DNA of 64,000 nt. Source: Diphasiastrum complanatum (taxonomy: Eukaryota; Streptophyta; Lycopodiopsida; Lycopodiales; Lycopodiaceae). Numbering within the stretch: position 1 is the stretch's first letter; each line of letters opens with the position of its first letter. A program made the position numbers and the translations under genes. Below the pieces are notes generated by a model, which searched no databases, was not told the DNA's origin, and saw nothing but the letters and a program-made list of their open reading frames with translations. This document shows positions 54,910-64,000 of this stretch, in pieces. The DNA lies in contig CM055102.1 of assembly GCA_029204225.1 (NCBI GenBank), forward strand, positions 11,109,245 through 11,173,244. Direction: 5' to 3'.

Positions 54910-55591
54910 TGTTAAAAATTCACAATTCTAGCTTGACTAGTTTTGGTCATATGACTTGTAAATAGTTAGATGGTCATGATGTGGCTTGTCACACGTGCCA
55001 AATAGCATAGGATTCCATTCATAGGGATGTTCTCAAGTAGACCTAAGTGTTAGAACCTTTGGAATGAGTCCAAATTATGCTTAGATACAAGGGAGAAAAA
55101 ATAGGAGCTATTTTTGGTAATTTTTGCATTGTTGAGGGATCTCCAAGATTCCAACCCTAACTTGGTAGGGATGAAAGATCCACCAAAATTAGCATTAGGG
55201 ATAGGTTTAGGGCTACTCATACCTGCCCAAAACCGTGATGGATCATGTATATATAGGTGATGATATCTCACCAAAATCAATCAAGCAATTTCATGTTTTT
55301 TCTCTCATAATGGTGCAATTGCTCTCTATGTTCATAATTGTTTGAGTACTTGTGATTACTAATGATTATAGGATTGAATGTAGGTCTGGTGTACAGTACT
55401 CAGACTGTGGGAGGCCGTACTTTCACACGTGTGAAGCCTTCTTCAAAGATTTGGGCCATTTAGTGAGGTTCAAGCATAGATTTTTGATGGATTTTGATGG
55501 TTCAACTTGTGATAATCTTATGAAATCATAATCTATTGTTTCCCTCATCATTTCAAGTGTTTTAGGATCCTTATTTGCTGTAATTTTTACA
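54910..55591 (+). repeat. 3' LTR of copia-C
   Basis: Same length as the 5' LTR and nearly identical; followed by AATAT. Confidence 0.96.
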
Positions 55592-55596
55592 AATAT

Positions 55597-55736
55597 GTCA
55601 GTTCCTAGTATCACTCCAACCATCAGTCATGATGGTGCACCCAAACTGTTTCCATGGGCTCCAATTCTTTGGTTACATCTTGAACCTCTCTCATCAAATG
55701 TGTGTGTGTAGGGACTCCATGCTAGGTCCACGGTAT
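55597..55736 (-). pseudogene. hAT transposase fragment 2 (DUF659 first half)
   Basis: Reverse-strand reading gives GPSMESLHT, LMREVQDVTKELEPMETVW and CTIMTDGWSDTRN in successive frames. The 'GCTIMTDGWSD' box is the hallmark of DUF659 hAT transposases. It joins 49442 on one side (copia-C removed) and 62871 on the other (copia-D removed). Two frameshifts are present. Confidence 0.85.
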
Positions 55737-56080
55737 TGTTGAATAATTCTCTCACTAATCAACTAATCGACATTTTCATCTTCATCCAACTTTTATCCAT
55801 ACTTGCAATTTTCTTCGTGTTTTTACACAGTCTGCATAACTACTCGAAATGGCTCACAGTGACAATTTAAGTTAATTTCTACAGACAGACTATTTACGAC
55901 CAAAGCCACTGACTTGTATTAATTTATCAGCAAGTAGTTTTTGAGAAGTCCTAACTGGATGGATGCCAGCACATCACAGCCAACTAGATGACGCTTTTGA
56001 TGACCTAATTGCTTAATATAAATAGCTATTCATATGATCAACATCTTATGATCAAGAAGAAGATCAAGTATCGAATAGTT

Positions 56081-56132
<52 letters not shown>

Positions 56133-56706
56133 CCTACGAGCTTGTACACTCTTGAGCATTCTAACTCAATTTTTTAGAGTTGATTAGAGATTACTATTGC
56201 GCTTATTGCTTTGCGCTTAATTCAGACTTATATTTTGGCTGTTCAGAGATAGCTTAGAGTACGCGGCTCTGATCCGCAACTTGTTGTACTCATTTACATC
56301 TGTTTCGCTACCATACTGAATCAATACTATCTTTTTATTGCGTTCAGTCTCGTCTCAGAATGTATGCGTTTCTGTAGTTCTTCGCGACTAATTATTTGTC
56401 TGATGTTTTGCGACTAATTATTTGTCTAATGTTTCGCGACAAATTATTTGTCTGATGTTTCGATGTTTGATGTTTGGCTACATAATCACTGTAGTACTAA
56501 TGATTTCAAAGTTAGTTACTATAAGATCGAACGTGATTTTTATCAATTTATATTCGAAATTGATAGGCGTAGTCATGCATAAAGAAAGAGGAAGATAATT
56601 TATTCCGTTGCACACGATAAGTTTTCTTTCTTGTAGTTCGAATTTTTTTTATTCGAATTCTTTTCTTTTCAAGTTTGACTTATCTTTCACACACCTCTTT
56701 CTAACA
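55737..56706 (+). repeat. 5' LTR of copia-D
   Basis: About 970 bp. It contains a (CT)n tract at 56083-56129 and three copies of a 28-bp unit GCGACTAATTATTTGTCTGA around 56383-56465. Confidence 0.92.
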
Positions 56707-56884
56707 TGATTGATTCTTCAAGGCCTAATATTATTAGAGCGTAAGCTCTTACACTTGGTATCTTTCGTGATATCAAATTATTCTTCAGTTCGAAACAATT
56801 TGTATCGATATCAGAGAATCGATTTCCACAACACTGTATCTTTCTCTTAACAACAATCGAATCATCGACAGTTTAAAGTTCTAG

Positions 56885-57960
56885 ATGGATTCTCAAAGTA
56901 AAGCAGGTCTTATCGTAGACAAGCTGAATGGATCCAATTATCATTTATCGAAATTTAATATGAAGGCCTTGCTAATCGCCAACGAGTTGTGGGATGTTGT
57001 TACAGGTATCGAAGTGAAGTCTGAAGATGACATAGACGACTCAAAATGGAAGTCAAAGGATGGCCGCTGTTGGATCAGTCATCAACGATCAAGACGCAAT
57101 TATGACATTGCCTTCAAGCCTGTCCTCTACATATGAGAACTAGGTGATGATCATCACGACACACTCAGATTTAACTCTTACCAGAGTTATCACTATGTTG
57201 CTACAAGAAGATAATTGAAGAAGTCAAGCACTTCGTCTACCTCTTCATCTCATGCTCTGTATGTCAACAAGGGCTCGAAACGACAGAAGCAGAAAAGCTC
57301 CAAGCAGTCTACATCGAATCAGAAACAGACTCAAGATAAAAAACAATCATCGAATCCACATTCGTTGAAGAAGAAGATGTTTTGCAGTTATTGCAAATGC
57401 AATAACCATGAGATCCAAGATTGCCGAATTCTCAAAGCGAATAATGCAGCCAAGCAACTTGATCAATAAGCAAATATAGTAACAGAATCTCCTCAAGTCG
57501 AAATGGACGAAGGTGCTTTTGTGGTCAAAGACAAATACGCGAATTCGAATCATTCGTGGTTTCTGGATTCTGGAGCTACTCAACATATGACCAATCATCG
57601 CGAGATTTTCCAATCATATATGCCTTACACCACGAAGAAGTATGTTCATCTTGGTGATGATAGCACTCACATTATCGAAGGTGAAGGTACTATAAGATTA
57701 AGGTTCCAGCATGATCAATTCAAACTACTGTCGAAAGTCTTGTATGTTTCTAAATTATCTACAAATCTGTTATTAGTAAGTAGAATCACATATTTAGGTC
57801 ATAGGGTGGAGTTTGAATCTGACCAATGCAAAGTTATCGATAAAAGTAATAAGGTCCTTACACTCGAGAAGAGACATGGATACTTATATAGATTGGCACA
57901 TTGTTATTCTGATTCTAGTCAAATTTCGAAAACCTTTGTTCTTGTCAATAAAGCATTATG
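56885..57960 (+). pseudogene. copia-D gag-protease, first copy
   Basis: GAG begins MDSQSKAGLIVDKLNGSNYH, followed by FNMKALLIANELWDVVTG. After SKWKSKDG about 250 bp present in the second copy is missing, and the text jumps to sequence matching the later QDAI/SSTYEN part. Zinc knuckle CSYCKCNNHEIQDC (57215-57469) and protease WFLDSGATQHMTNH (57503-57961) follow. It ends at KAL-stop-W, where the next copy starts. Stops at 57134, 57467 and 57959 break it. Confidence 0.9.
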
Positions 57961-59165
57961 ATGGAAATTTAAGATGAAGACCTTGTTAATCGCCAAGAAG
58001 TTGCGGGATGTTGTTACAGGTATCGAAGTGAAGCCTGAAGACAACACAGACGACTCGAAATGGAAGTCAAAGGATGGTAAAGCTTTCGCGCTTATCATCC
58101 TCAATATATTAGATACTCTGATTGGCCATGTAGCTGAAGCCAGAATTTTGAAAGAAATTTGGGACATCTTGAGCTCACTATATGATGCGAGAGACGTAAC
58201 TACTAAGTTACATCTTCGAAGGAAATTCTTCACACTCAAAATATCAAATAATGATTATCTTCAGAATCATATTAACCAGTTTAAAAATCTCTTACAACAG
58301 ATGACCGTTGTCGGATCATTCATAGACAATCAAGACGCAATTATAACATTGCTTTCAAACATGTCCTCTACATATGAGAATTGGGTGATGATCATCACGA
58401 CAGACTCAGATTTAACTCTTACCAGAGTTATCACTATGTTGCTACAAGAAGATAATCGAAGAAGTCAAGACACTTCATCTACCTCTTCGTCTCATGCTTT
58501 AAGCTCCAAACAGTCTACATCGAATAAAAAACAGACTCGAGGTCAAGAACAATCATCGAATCCACATTCGTCGAAGAAGAAGATGTTTTGCAGATATTGC
58601 AAACGCAATAACCATGAAATCCAAGATTGCCGAATTCTCAAAGCGAAGAATGTAGCCAAACAACCCGATCAACAAGCAAATACAATTACAACATCTCTTC
58701 AAGTCGAAATGGATGAAGGTGCTTTTATGTTCAAAGACAAATACGCGAATTCGAATGATTCATGGTTTATGGATTCTGGAGCTACTCAACATATGACCAA
58801 TCATCGCGAGATTTTTCAATCTGTACGTCTTACCGCACGAAGAAGTATGTTCATCTTGGTGACGATAGCACTCACAGTATCGAAGATGAAGGTACTATAA
58901 GATTAAGGTTCTAGGATGATCAATTCAAACTACTATCGAAATTCTTGTATGTTCCTAAACTATCTACAAATCTGTTATTAATAAGTAGAATCACAGATTT
59001 AGGTCATAGGGTGGAGTTTGAATCTGACCAATGCAGAATTATCGATAGGAGTAATAAGATCCTTACACTCGGCAAGAGACATGGATACTTATATAGATTG
59101 GCACATTTATTCTGATTCTAGTCAAGCTTTGAAAACCTCTATTCTTGTCAATAAAGCATTAATAT
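57961..59165 (+). pseudogene. copia-D gag-protease, second copy
   Basis: Starts at WKFKMKTLLIAKKLRDVV, so the first about 23 GAG residues are absent. It retains the full GAG middle (KAFALIILNILDTLIGHV, KLHLRRKFFTLKISNNDY), zinc knuckle CRYCKRNNHEIQDC and protease WFMDSGATQHMTNH, then a frame change. It leads into ALIWHHHLGYLNY, the GAG-pre-integrase motif, so this copy is the one in natural continuity with pol. Confidence 0.9.
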
Positions 59166-60185
59166 GGCATCATCACTTAGGATACTTGAATTATACATCT
59201 ATTTCGAACATGTCCAGACAATCCCTCTGATCTCGACTATCCTTCTGGTAAAGTCGATCTCCATGTCTGTCATAGCTGCATCTTTGGAAAGCAGACTAGG
59301 ATTTCTTTTAGATTGAGTTATAGACATGCAGCAAAAAGTCTGTTAGATATTGTTCATACAGATATATGTGGACCTATGTAAACTCCTTCATTACTAGATG
59401 CAAAGTATTTCATTACCTTTATTGACAAATTTTTCAGAAGAACAACTGTTTACTTCATTAAACAGAAGCTAGAAGCTTTCATCAAGTTCAGACAATTCAA
59501 AGAGCATGTAGAAAATCAGACTAGTAAACGAATCAAAGCACTAAGATCCAATAACAAGGGAGAATACATCTCCACCGAATTCAAGGAGTATTGCCATAAC
59601 AACGACATTGAGCAACAATACATTATCTCCTGTTCGCCTTAGTCAAATGGTCTTGCTGAGAGAAAGAACAAAACCTAGTCGAATTGGCAAATTGCATGTT
59701 ATCACAAGTGACACTTCCGAAGCCCTTATGGGCTGAAGCTATTTCAACAACAACCTATATTCAAAACAGATGTTTTACTAAAGGTCTCTCAGACAAAACA
59801 CCATTCAAAGTTTGGACAGGTACCAAATCATCTTTATCAAACTTACGAGTTTTTGAATGTACTGCTTATGCAAATTCCTCATGATATCATAAAGAAGCTT
59901 GACTTCTAGAGCATCAAATGTATTTTTATTAGCTATACTACTTTAGATCAAGCCTACAAGTTGTTCGATCCTATCGAGTCGAAGATATTCGTTAGCCAGG
60001 ATTTCATCTTCATCGAAGACCAATTTATCGACCTCAAGGGAATAGGCAAAGCCCATATAGCTAACTCTTCAATTTCATCCGACACATTGAATTTCCTAGT
60101 TCCTCAGTCGACTATTCATATTGAAGGTCCAAGCTCATCTATTTTCGACGAACAACATATCAATGGCAAATCCGAAGAACGATGA
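59166..60185 (+). pseudogene. copia-D integrase (broken)
   Basis: Readable pieces: IVHTDICGPM (with altered surroundings), FITFIDKFFRRTTVYFIK (the usual DDYSR is altered), a damaged RSNNKGEY where RSDNGGEY is usual, and LPKPLWAEAISTTTYIQNR (59684 on). Two catalytic positions are therefore changed and several stops occur. Confidence 0.85.
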
Positions 60186-61853
60186 TGAAAGTGATCAGCT
60201 TCCTCTATTTCCCAGAAGATCATCAAGAACTAGTAGACCACCTATCAGGTATATTGACGAGTCTGCAGCCTATCTTGTTCAGGAGCCGACTACTGTCGAA
60301 GAGGCACTTAGTCAGCCCGATTCCGATCTCTAGAAAGAAGCTATGGATAAAGAGTATTCATCTCTTATAAAAAACCAGACATGGACGATTGTCGAATTAC
60401 CTGCTAGCAGAAACGTAGTTGATTGTAAATGGATTTTCAAAGTTAAGTACAAAGCAGAAGGAAGCATCGACAGAAGGAAAGCTCGACTTGTCGCCAAAGG
60501 ATTACATTGAGACCTTTAGTTCAGTAGTCAAGCATTCTTCTATTCGACTTTTATTATCATTTGCTGCTGCCGCAAATTTGGAAATACATCAAATGGATGT
60601 ACAGACAGCATATCTCAATGGAGTTATCGAAGAAGACATTTACATGGGACAACACAAAAATTATATTATCAAAGGTAAACATAATCATGTGTGTAAACTC
60701 CATTAGGCACTTAATGGCTTGAAACAATCTGCTCGAGCATGGTTTCAAAGGAAAAATACTTTTCTTATTGATCACGACTACACACCAAGCTCTTCAAATT
60801 CGAATGTTTATTTCAAGACAGTGCAGCAGTCTTTTATCATTATCACTTTGTGCATGGACGACACATTGCTCTTCAGCAATAGTATCAATTTGATAAAAGA
60901 AGCTAAGACAATGCTATCATCTGAATTCGACATGACCGATCTGGGCGAAGCTCATTTCTGTCTTGGTATTCAAATTTACAGAGACAAATCGAAAGTTGAT
61001 CTACATTACTCAACAGAGGTACATCTACAATATATTAGTCATATATAATCTAGTTGATTGCAAGTTAGCTCTCTCACCAATGGAACCAGGTCTCAAATTG
61101 TCGAAGGACTAGTGTCCTCGAACAATCGAAGAAAAGGAGCACATGCACGAGTATCCTCATCATTCGATAATAGGATCTCTTATGTATGTAATGATCTGTA
61201 CCAAACCAGACATACCTTTTGCAGTCAGCTTCCTAAGTCAGTGTATGACCAACCTTGGTATAACACATTGGAAGGCTCTCATCAGAGTCATGAGATATCT
61301 TCGAGCTACTATGGACTTTTGCATTTGTTATGGAACAGTCGAGAACAACAAACTCAATTTACTCAGTGGTTACACAGATGCAAATTGGGCATGAGATATA
61401 GACACTCGTAAATCTACTTATGGATTTACATTTTTCCTCAACAATGGTCCAATTTCCTAGAACAGTCACAAGCAATCTTTGATAGCACTATCTTCTACAG
61501 AATCAGAGTATATCGCAGCTTCACAAGCTACTAAGGAAGCAATTTGGTTGAGAAACTTACTATCAGATATCAGTCTGAGTCAATATGCTCCGACATTATT
61601 ATTTTGTGATAATCAAAGTGCCATTGCCTTGTCAGCCAACCCTAGATTTCATTCTAGGAGTAAGCACATTGAACATAAGTATCACTATGTGTAAAAAAAG
61701 TTATCAACAAAGAGGTCAAATTGCAGTATTGTCGAACACAATATATGACAACGGATATTTTTACTATAACATTAAGCTTGAATGCATACATGAAGTTTTG
61801 TGCAGAACCAAGTTTAAAGGTCAAGACATTCATGGATTTAGATTAAGGAGGAG
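60186..61853 (+). pseudogene. copia-D RT and RNase H (broken)
   Basis: RT pieces: DCKWIFKVKYKAEGS (stop nearby), LEIHQMDVQTAYLNGVIEED (60419-60706), SARAWFQRKNTFLIDHD and LCMDDTLLFSNS, where MDD replaces VDD (60719-61048). RNase H pieces: SLMYVMICTKPDIPFAVSFL and SGYTDANWA (61143-61394), and ALSSTESEYIAASQATKEAI (61479-61694). The end of the frame and purine tract reach 61853. Confidence 0.87.
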
Positions 61854-62216
61854 TGTTGGATCACTAATCGACTAATCGACATTTTAATCTTCATTCAACT
61901 TTTATCTAGACCTGTAGTTTTCTTCGTGTTTTTACACAGTCTGCATAACTACTCGAAATGGCTCATAGTGACAGTTTACGTTCATTTCTGCAGACAGACT
62001 GTTTATGACCAAAGCCACCGATTTGCATTAATCCATCAACAAATAGTTTATGAGAAGTCCTAACTGGATGGATGCTAGGACATCACAACCAACTGGATGA
62101 CGCTTTTGATGGCCTGATTGCTTAGTATAAATAGTTATTCATATTTCAACATCTTATGGTCAATCAGATGATCAAGAAGAGGATCAAGTATCGAATAGTT
62201 AACTCCCCCCCCCCCC

Positions 62217-62286
<70 letters not shown>

Positions 62287-62865
62287 CTTGCGAGCTTGTA
62301 CACTCTTGAGCATTCTAGTTCAGTTCTTTAGAGTTGATTAGAGATTGTTATTGCGCTTACTGCTTATCAGTAGTTGCGCTTAATTCAGACTTACATTTTA
62401 GCCGTTCAGAGATAGCTTAGAGTACGCGGCTCCGATCCGCAACTTGTTATACTCATTTACATCTTTTCGCTTCCATACTGAATTAATACTATCTTCTTAT
62501 TGCGTTCATCAGCCTCGTCTCAGAATGTATGCGTTTTTATATATCTCCAAGACTAATTATTTGTCTGATGTTTCGCGACTAATTATTTGTCTAATGTTTC
62601 ACGACAAATTATTTATCTGATGTTTTAATGCTTAATGTTTGGCTACGTAATCACTATAGTACTAATGATTTCAAAGTTAGTTACTATAAGATCGAACATG
62701 ATTTTCTATCACTATTGTTTTGTTCGAAATTGATATGCGTAGTCATGCATAAAGAAAGAGGAAGATAATTTATTCCGCTGCGCACAATAAGTTGTCGTTC
62801 GAATTCTTTTTATTCAAATCTTTTATTTTCGAGTTCGACATATCTTTCACACACTCTTTCTAACA
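61854..62865 (+). repeat. 3' LTR of copia-D
   Basis: About 1012 bp. A poly-C (62205-62227) plus (CT)n (62227-62283) replaces the shorter CT tract of the 5' LTR. The 28-bp tandem unit is also present (62550-62630). Confidence 0.93.
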
Positions 62866-62896
62866 AGTATGTGGCTCCTATCGTAGCAACACTCTC

Positions 62897-62928
<32 letters not shown>

Positions 62929-63565
62929 CCCCCCAAAAAAAAAAAAAAAAAAAACTAGGAGTCTTTGCTAGATGGAAGGGGAGGTCACAATGGTAGAAGA
63001 GTCTTTTCATAGCCACATCTACCCTATGCTTGTTGTCACCCTGAAATGACTGCACATAATATTTTCTACCAGAAACACCTCCTGCGAGGGGGTCTAGAAG
63101 TGGAGGGACCAACTACATCTACATGTGGCGTAGATTTTTCGGCTTCTTGCTCTGTCTGATCTTGACCTGAGGTGAATGCATGGGGCCTAGCACCTGATCC
63201 TATTGCAACAAAAAACATTGAAAAACATTTAATCACTATAGTCTACAAGTGTCAATCACATTCATCATGTACGTTGCAAAATTCAGAATTCAAAAGCAAA
63301 AGTTTAAAGAATCAGATATTAAGTCACAAGTGTATGTACTATAGTGCTCATAGTGACCGTCAGAGGAATAATTTCCTCTCTTTGAACCGCTCATGGTCTT
63401 GCAATCATGCTAGATAGCCCTAGAGATGCCTGTGGGCATGCTCTGATCTCATATTCAAGCAAACAAAGGAGATGCGCTTGAACACGCACTGGACCCCCTG
63501 TGTAGCTCACCCGACAATAATTGCATGTCCATTATTATGTGCCCGAGCTACCGTATCCCAGCATA
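62866..63565 (-). pseudogene. hAT transposase fragment 1 (BED finger and N-terminal region)
   Basis: Reading down the reverse strand: a BED-type zinc finger piece, WTCNYCRVSYTGGPVRVQAH (63531-63470), a Ser/Pro linker (VVGPSTSRPP), the hAT N-terminal box DVAMKRLFYHCDLPFHLAKT (about 63020-62960), then, after a poly-T/GT microsatellite, VIESVATIGATY ending at the copia-D site. The same order is seen in plant BED-DUF659 hAT transposases. Stops before the finger and frameshifts disable it. About 200 bp between finger and linker (63190-63420) is not readable and may hold an intron. Confidence 0.75.
62911..62957. repeat. (AC)n, poly-C and poly-A microsatellite within the hAT remnant
   Basis: About 18 AC bases repeated to 62928, then CCCCCCC and about 20 A residues. 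The tract interrupts the hAT reading frame between LAKTP and VIESVA, so it arose or expanded after the gene died. Confidence 0.9.
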
Positions 63566-64000
63566 CACAATCTAGATTACGGAACAATGATTATTCAGTC
63601 GTGAATGATTACAGTTTGAATGCAGACATAGTCGCGTTCTTCTTGAGACAATACTCTGCAACAATAGAGAGAAAGAACAAAACAATTGCGCTCTGGATGT
63701 TCGATTGATCGACCACATCGATGATTCAGCTAATTCAATGTCTGTGAAGCTTAACCGAGCAACTGATAAGTTATTGAATATATACACATGGCTAACTAAT
63801 TAAAAGAATAGTTAATTTGTACTTTACAATTAGGATTAAGGTAGTACATGTTGTTGGCCGTCGCCTTCAGACGATATTTGATTAGTCCAATCGTGATGAA
63901 GGTACTGATGAGCAACCGATTGTTTGAGTCGACTATTGGAGTTGATAGTGACATACGACTACTCGGAGGTGACCGAATAGTCGTGTCGGATGTTGTTGGC
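63566..64000. other. End of window, nothing recognised
   Basis: Short frames at 63472-63708 (+) and 63572-63787 (-) have no known domain. A complete hAT element would have its 5' terminal inverted repeat further right, but it cannot be recognised here. Confidence 0.4.

Larger units (their letters stand above)
49443..55591 (+). mobile_element. Nearly intact young Ty1/copia element (copia-C)
   Basis: Two LTRs of 682 bp each (49443-50124, 54910-55591) with only about two differences seen by eye (near 49523 and 49980). Target duplication AATAT at 49438-49442 and 55592-55596. Primer site TGGTATCAGAGCC at 50125, one polyprotein frame and a purine tract AGTGAGGAGGAG before the 3' LTR. A single in-frame TAA in RNase H prevents full-length product. 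It is the youngest insertion in the window and lies in a hAT transposase gene. Confidence 0.96.
55737..62865 (+). mobile_element. Degenerate Ty1/copia element with duplicated gag-protease (copia-D)
   Basis: LTRs at 55737-56706 and 61854-62865 (TGTTG...CTAACA), target duplication GGTAT (55732-55736) and AGTAT (62866-62870), one transition apart. Purine tract AAGGAGGAG before the 3' LTR. The internal region contains gag-protease twice (56885-57960 and 57961-59165), then broken integrase, RT and RNase H. LTR length differs mainly by CT/poly-C tracts. No clear TGGTATCAGAGC site follows the 5' LTR; CACTTGGTATC occurs at about 56752-56762. Confidence 0.93.

Noticed and set aside
62156-62341. Pro/Ser-Leu-rich frame in the copia-D 3' LTR
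   Set aside because: Translation of poly-C and (CT)n within the LTR.
1-64000. CRISPR arrays, rRNA genes, riboswitches
   Set aside because: No regularly spaced direct repeats of CRISPR type, no rRNA cores, and the content is nuclear plant DNA.

Overview
The window is nuclear DNA of a land plant with a large, repeat-rich genome. The evidence is plant-type Ty1/copia and Ty3/gypsy retrotransposons with tRNA-iMet primer sites, a BED/DUF659 hAT transposase, spliceosomal introns, a short TTTAGGG-type tract and a plant nodulin-like MFS transporter. The base composition and many CT/poly-C microsatellites are compatible with a fern or gymnosperm, but the sequence alone does not fix the lineage. No rRNA, convincing tRNA, CRISPR array or bacterial operon is visible.

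Layout. (1) 1-14.25 kb: a block bounded by long inverted repeats (2-849 and 13410-14251), filled with a decayed copia element with AGGTG target duplication (2129-7050), a reverse-strand copia fragment (9655-11285), a copia LTR plus PBS plus gag start (11293-12060) and gypsy-like debris. (2) 14.25-21.9 kb: an AT-rich block of decayed genes that still show introns. The main one (14854-17190) reads as a ParB-like domain followed by a beta-order N4/N6 DNA methyltransferase. It is followed by a gypsy fragment, a possible Ulp1-type protease remnant (20344-20853) and an unrecognised reverse-strand gene (21062-21869). (3) 23.8-29.8 kb: a broken chromovirus (Ty3/gypsy with chromodomain). (4) 30.3-36.3 kb: a copia element whose LTRs do not have TG...CA ends. 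(5) 36.3-40 kb: CT-rich DNA, a MITE-like hairpin and the only intact host gene, an intronless 607-residue NFD4/nodulin-like transporter (38124-39947). (6) 41-48 kb: fragments, including a LINE interrupted by a compact terminal-repeat element that encodes only GAG (43170-44988, TSD GAAAG). (7) 48-63.6 kb: a hAT transposase gene on the reverse strand split by two copia insertions. One is very young (49443-55591, LTRs differing at about two sites, TSD AATAT); the other is older (55737-62865) and carries a tandem gag-protease duplication.

Most of the DNA is nested transposons of different ages, and the insertion order can be read from target duplications and interrupted reading frames. The most unusual content is the intron-bearing ParB/DNA-methyltransferase pseudogene and its neighbours. 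A plant gene of this architecture could be a host epigenetic enzyme, an old transfer, or cargo of a large transposon; this window cannot decide between them.
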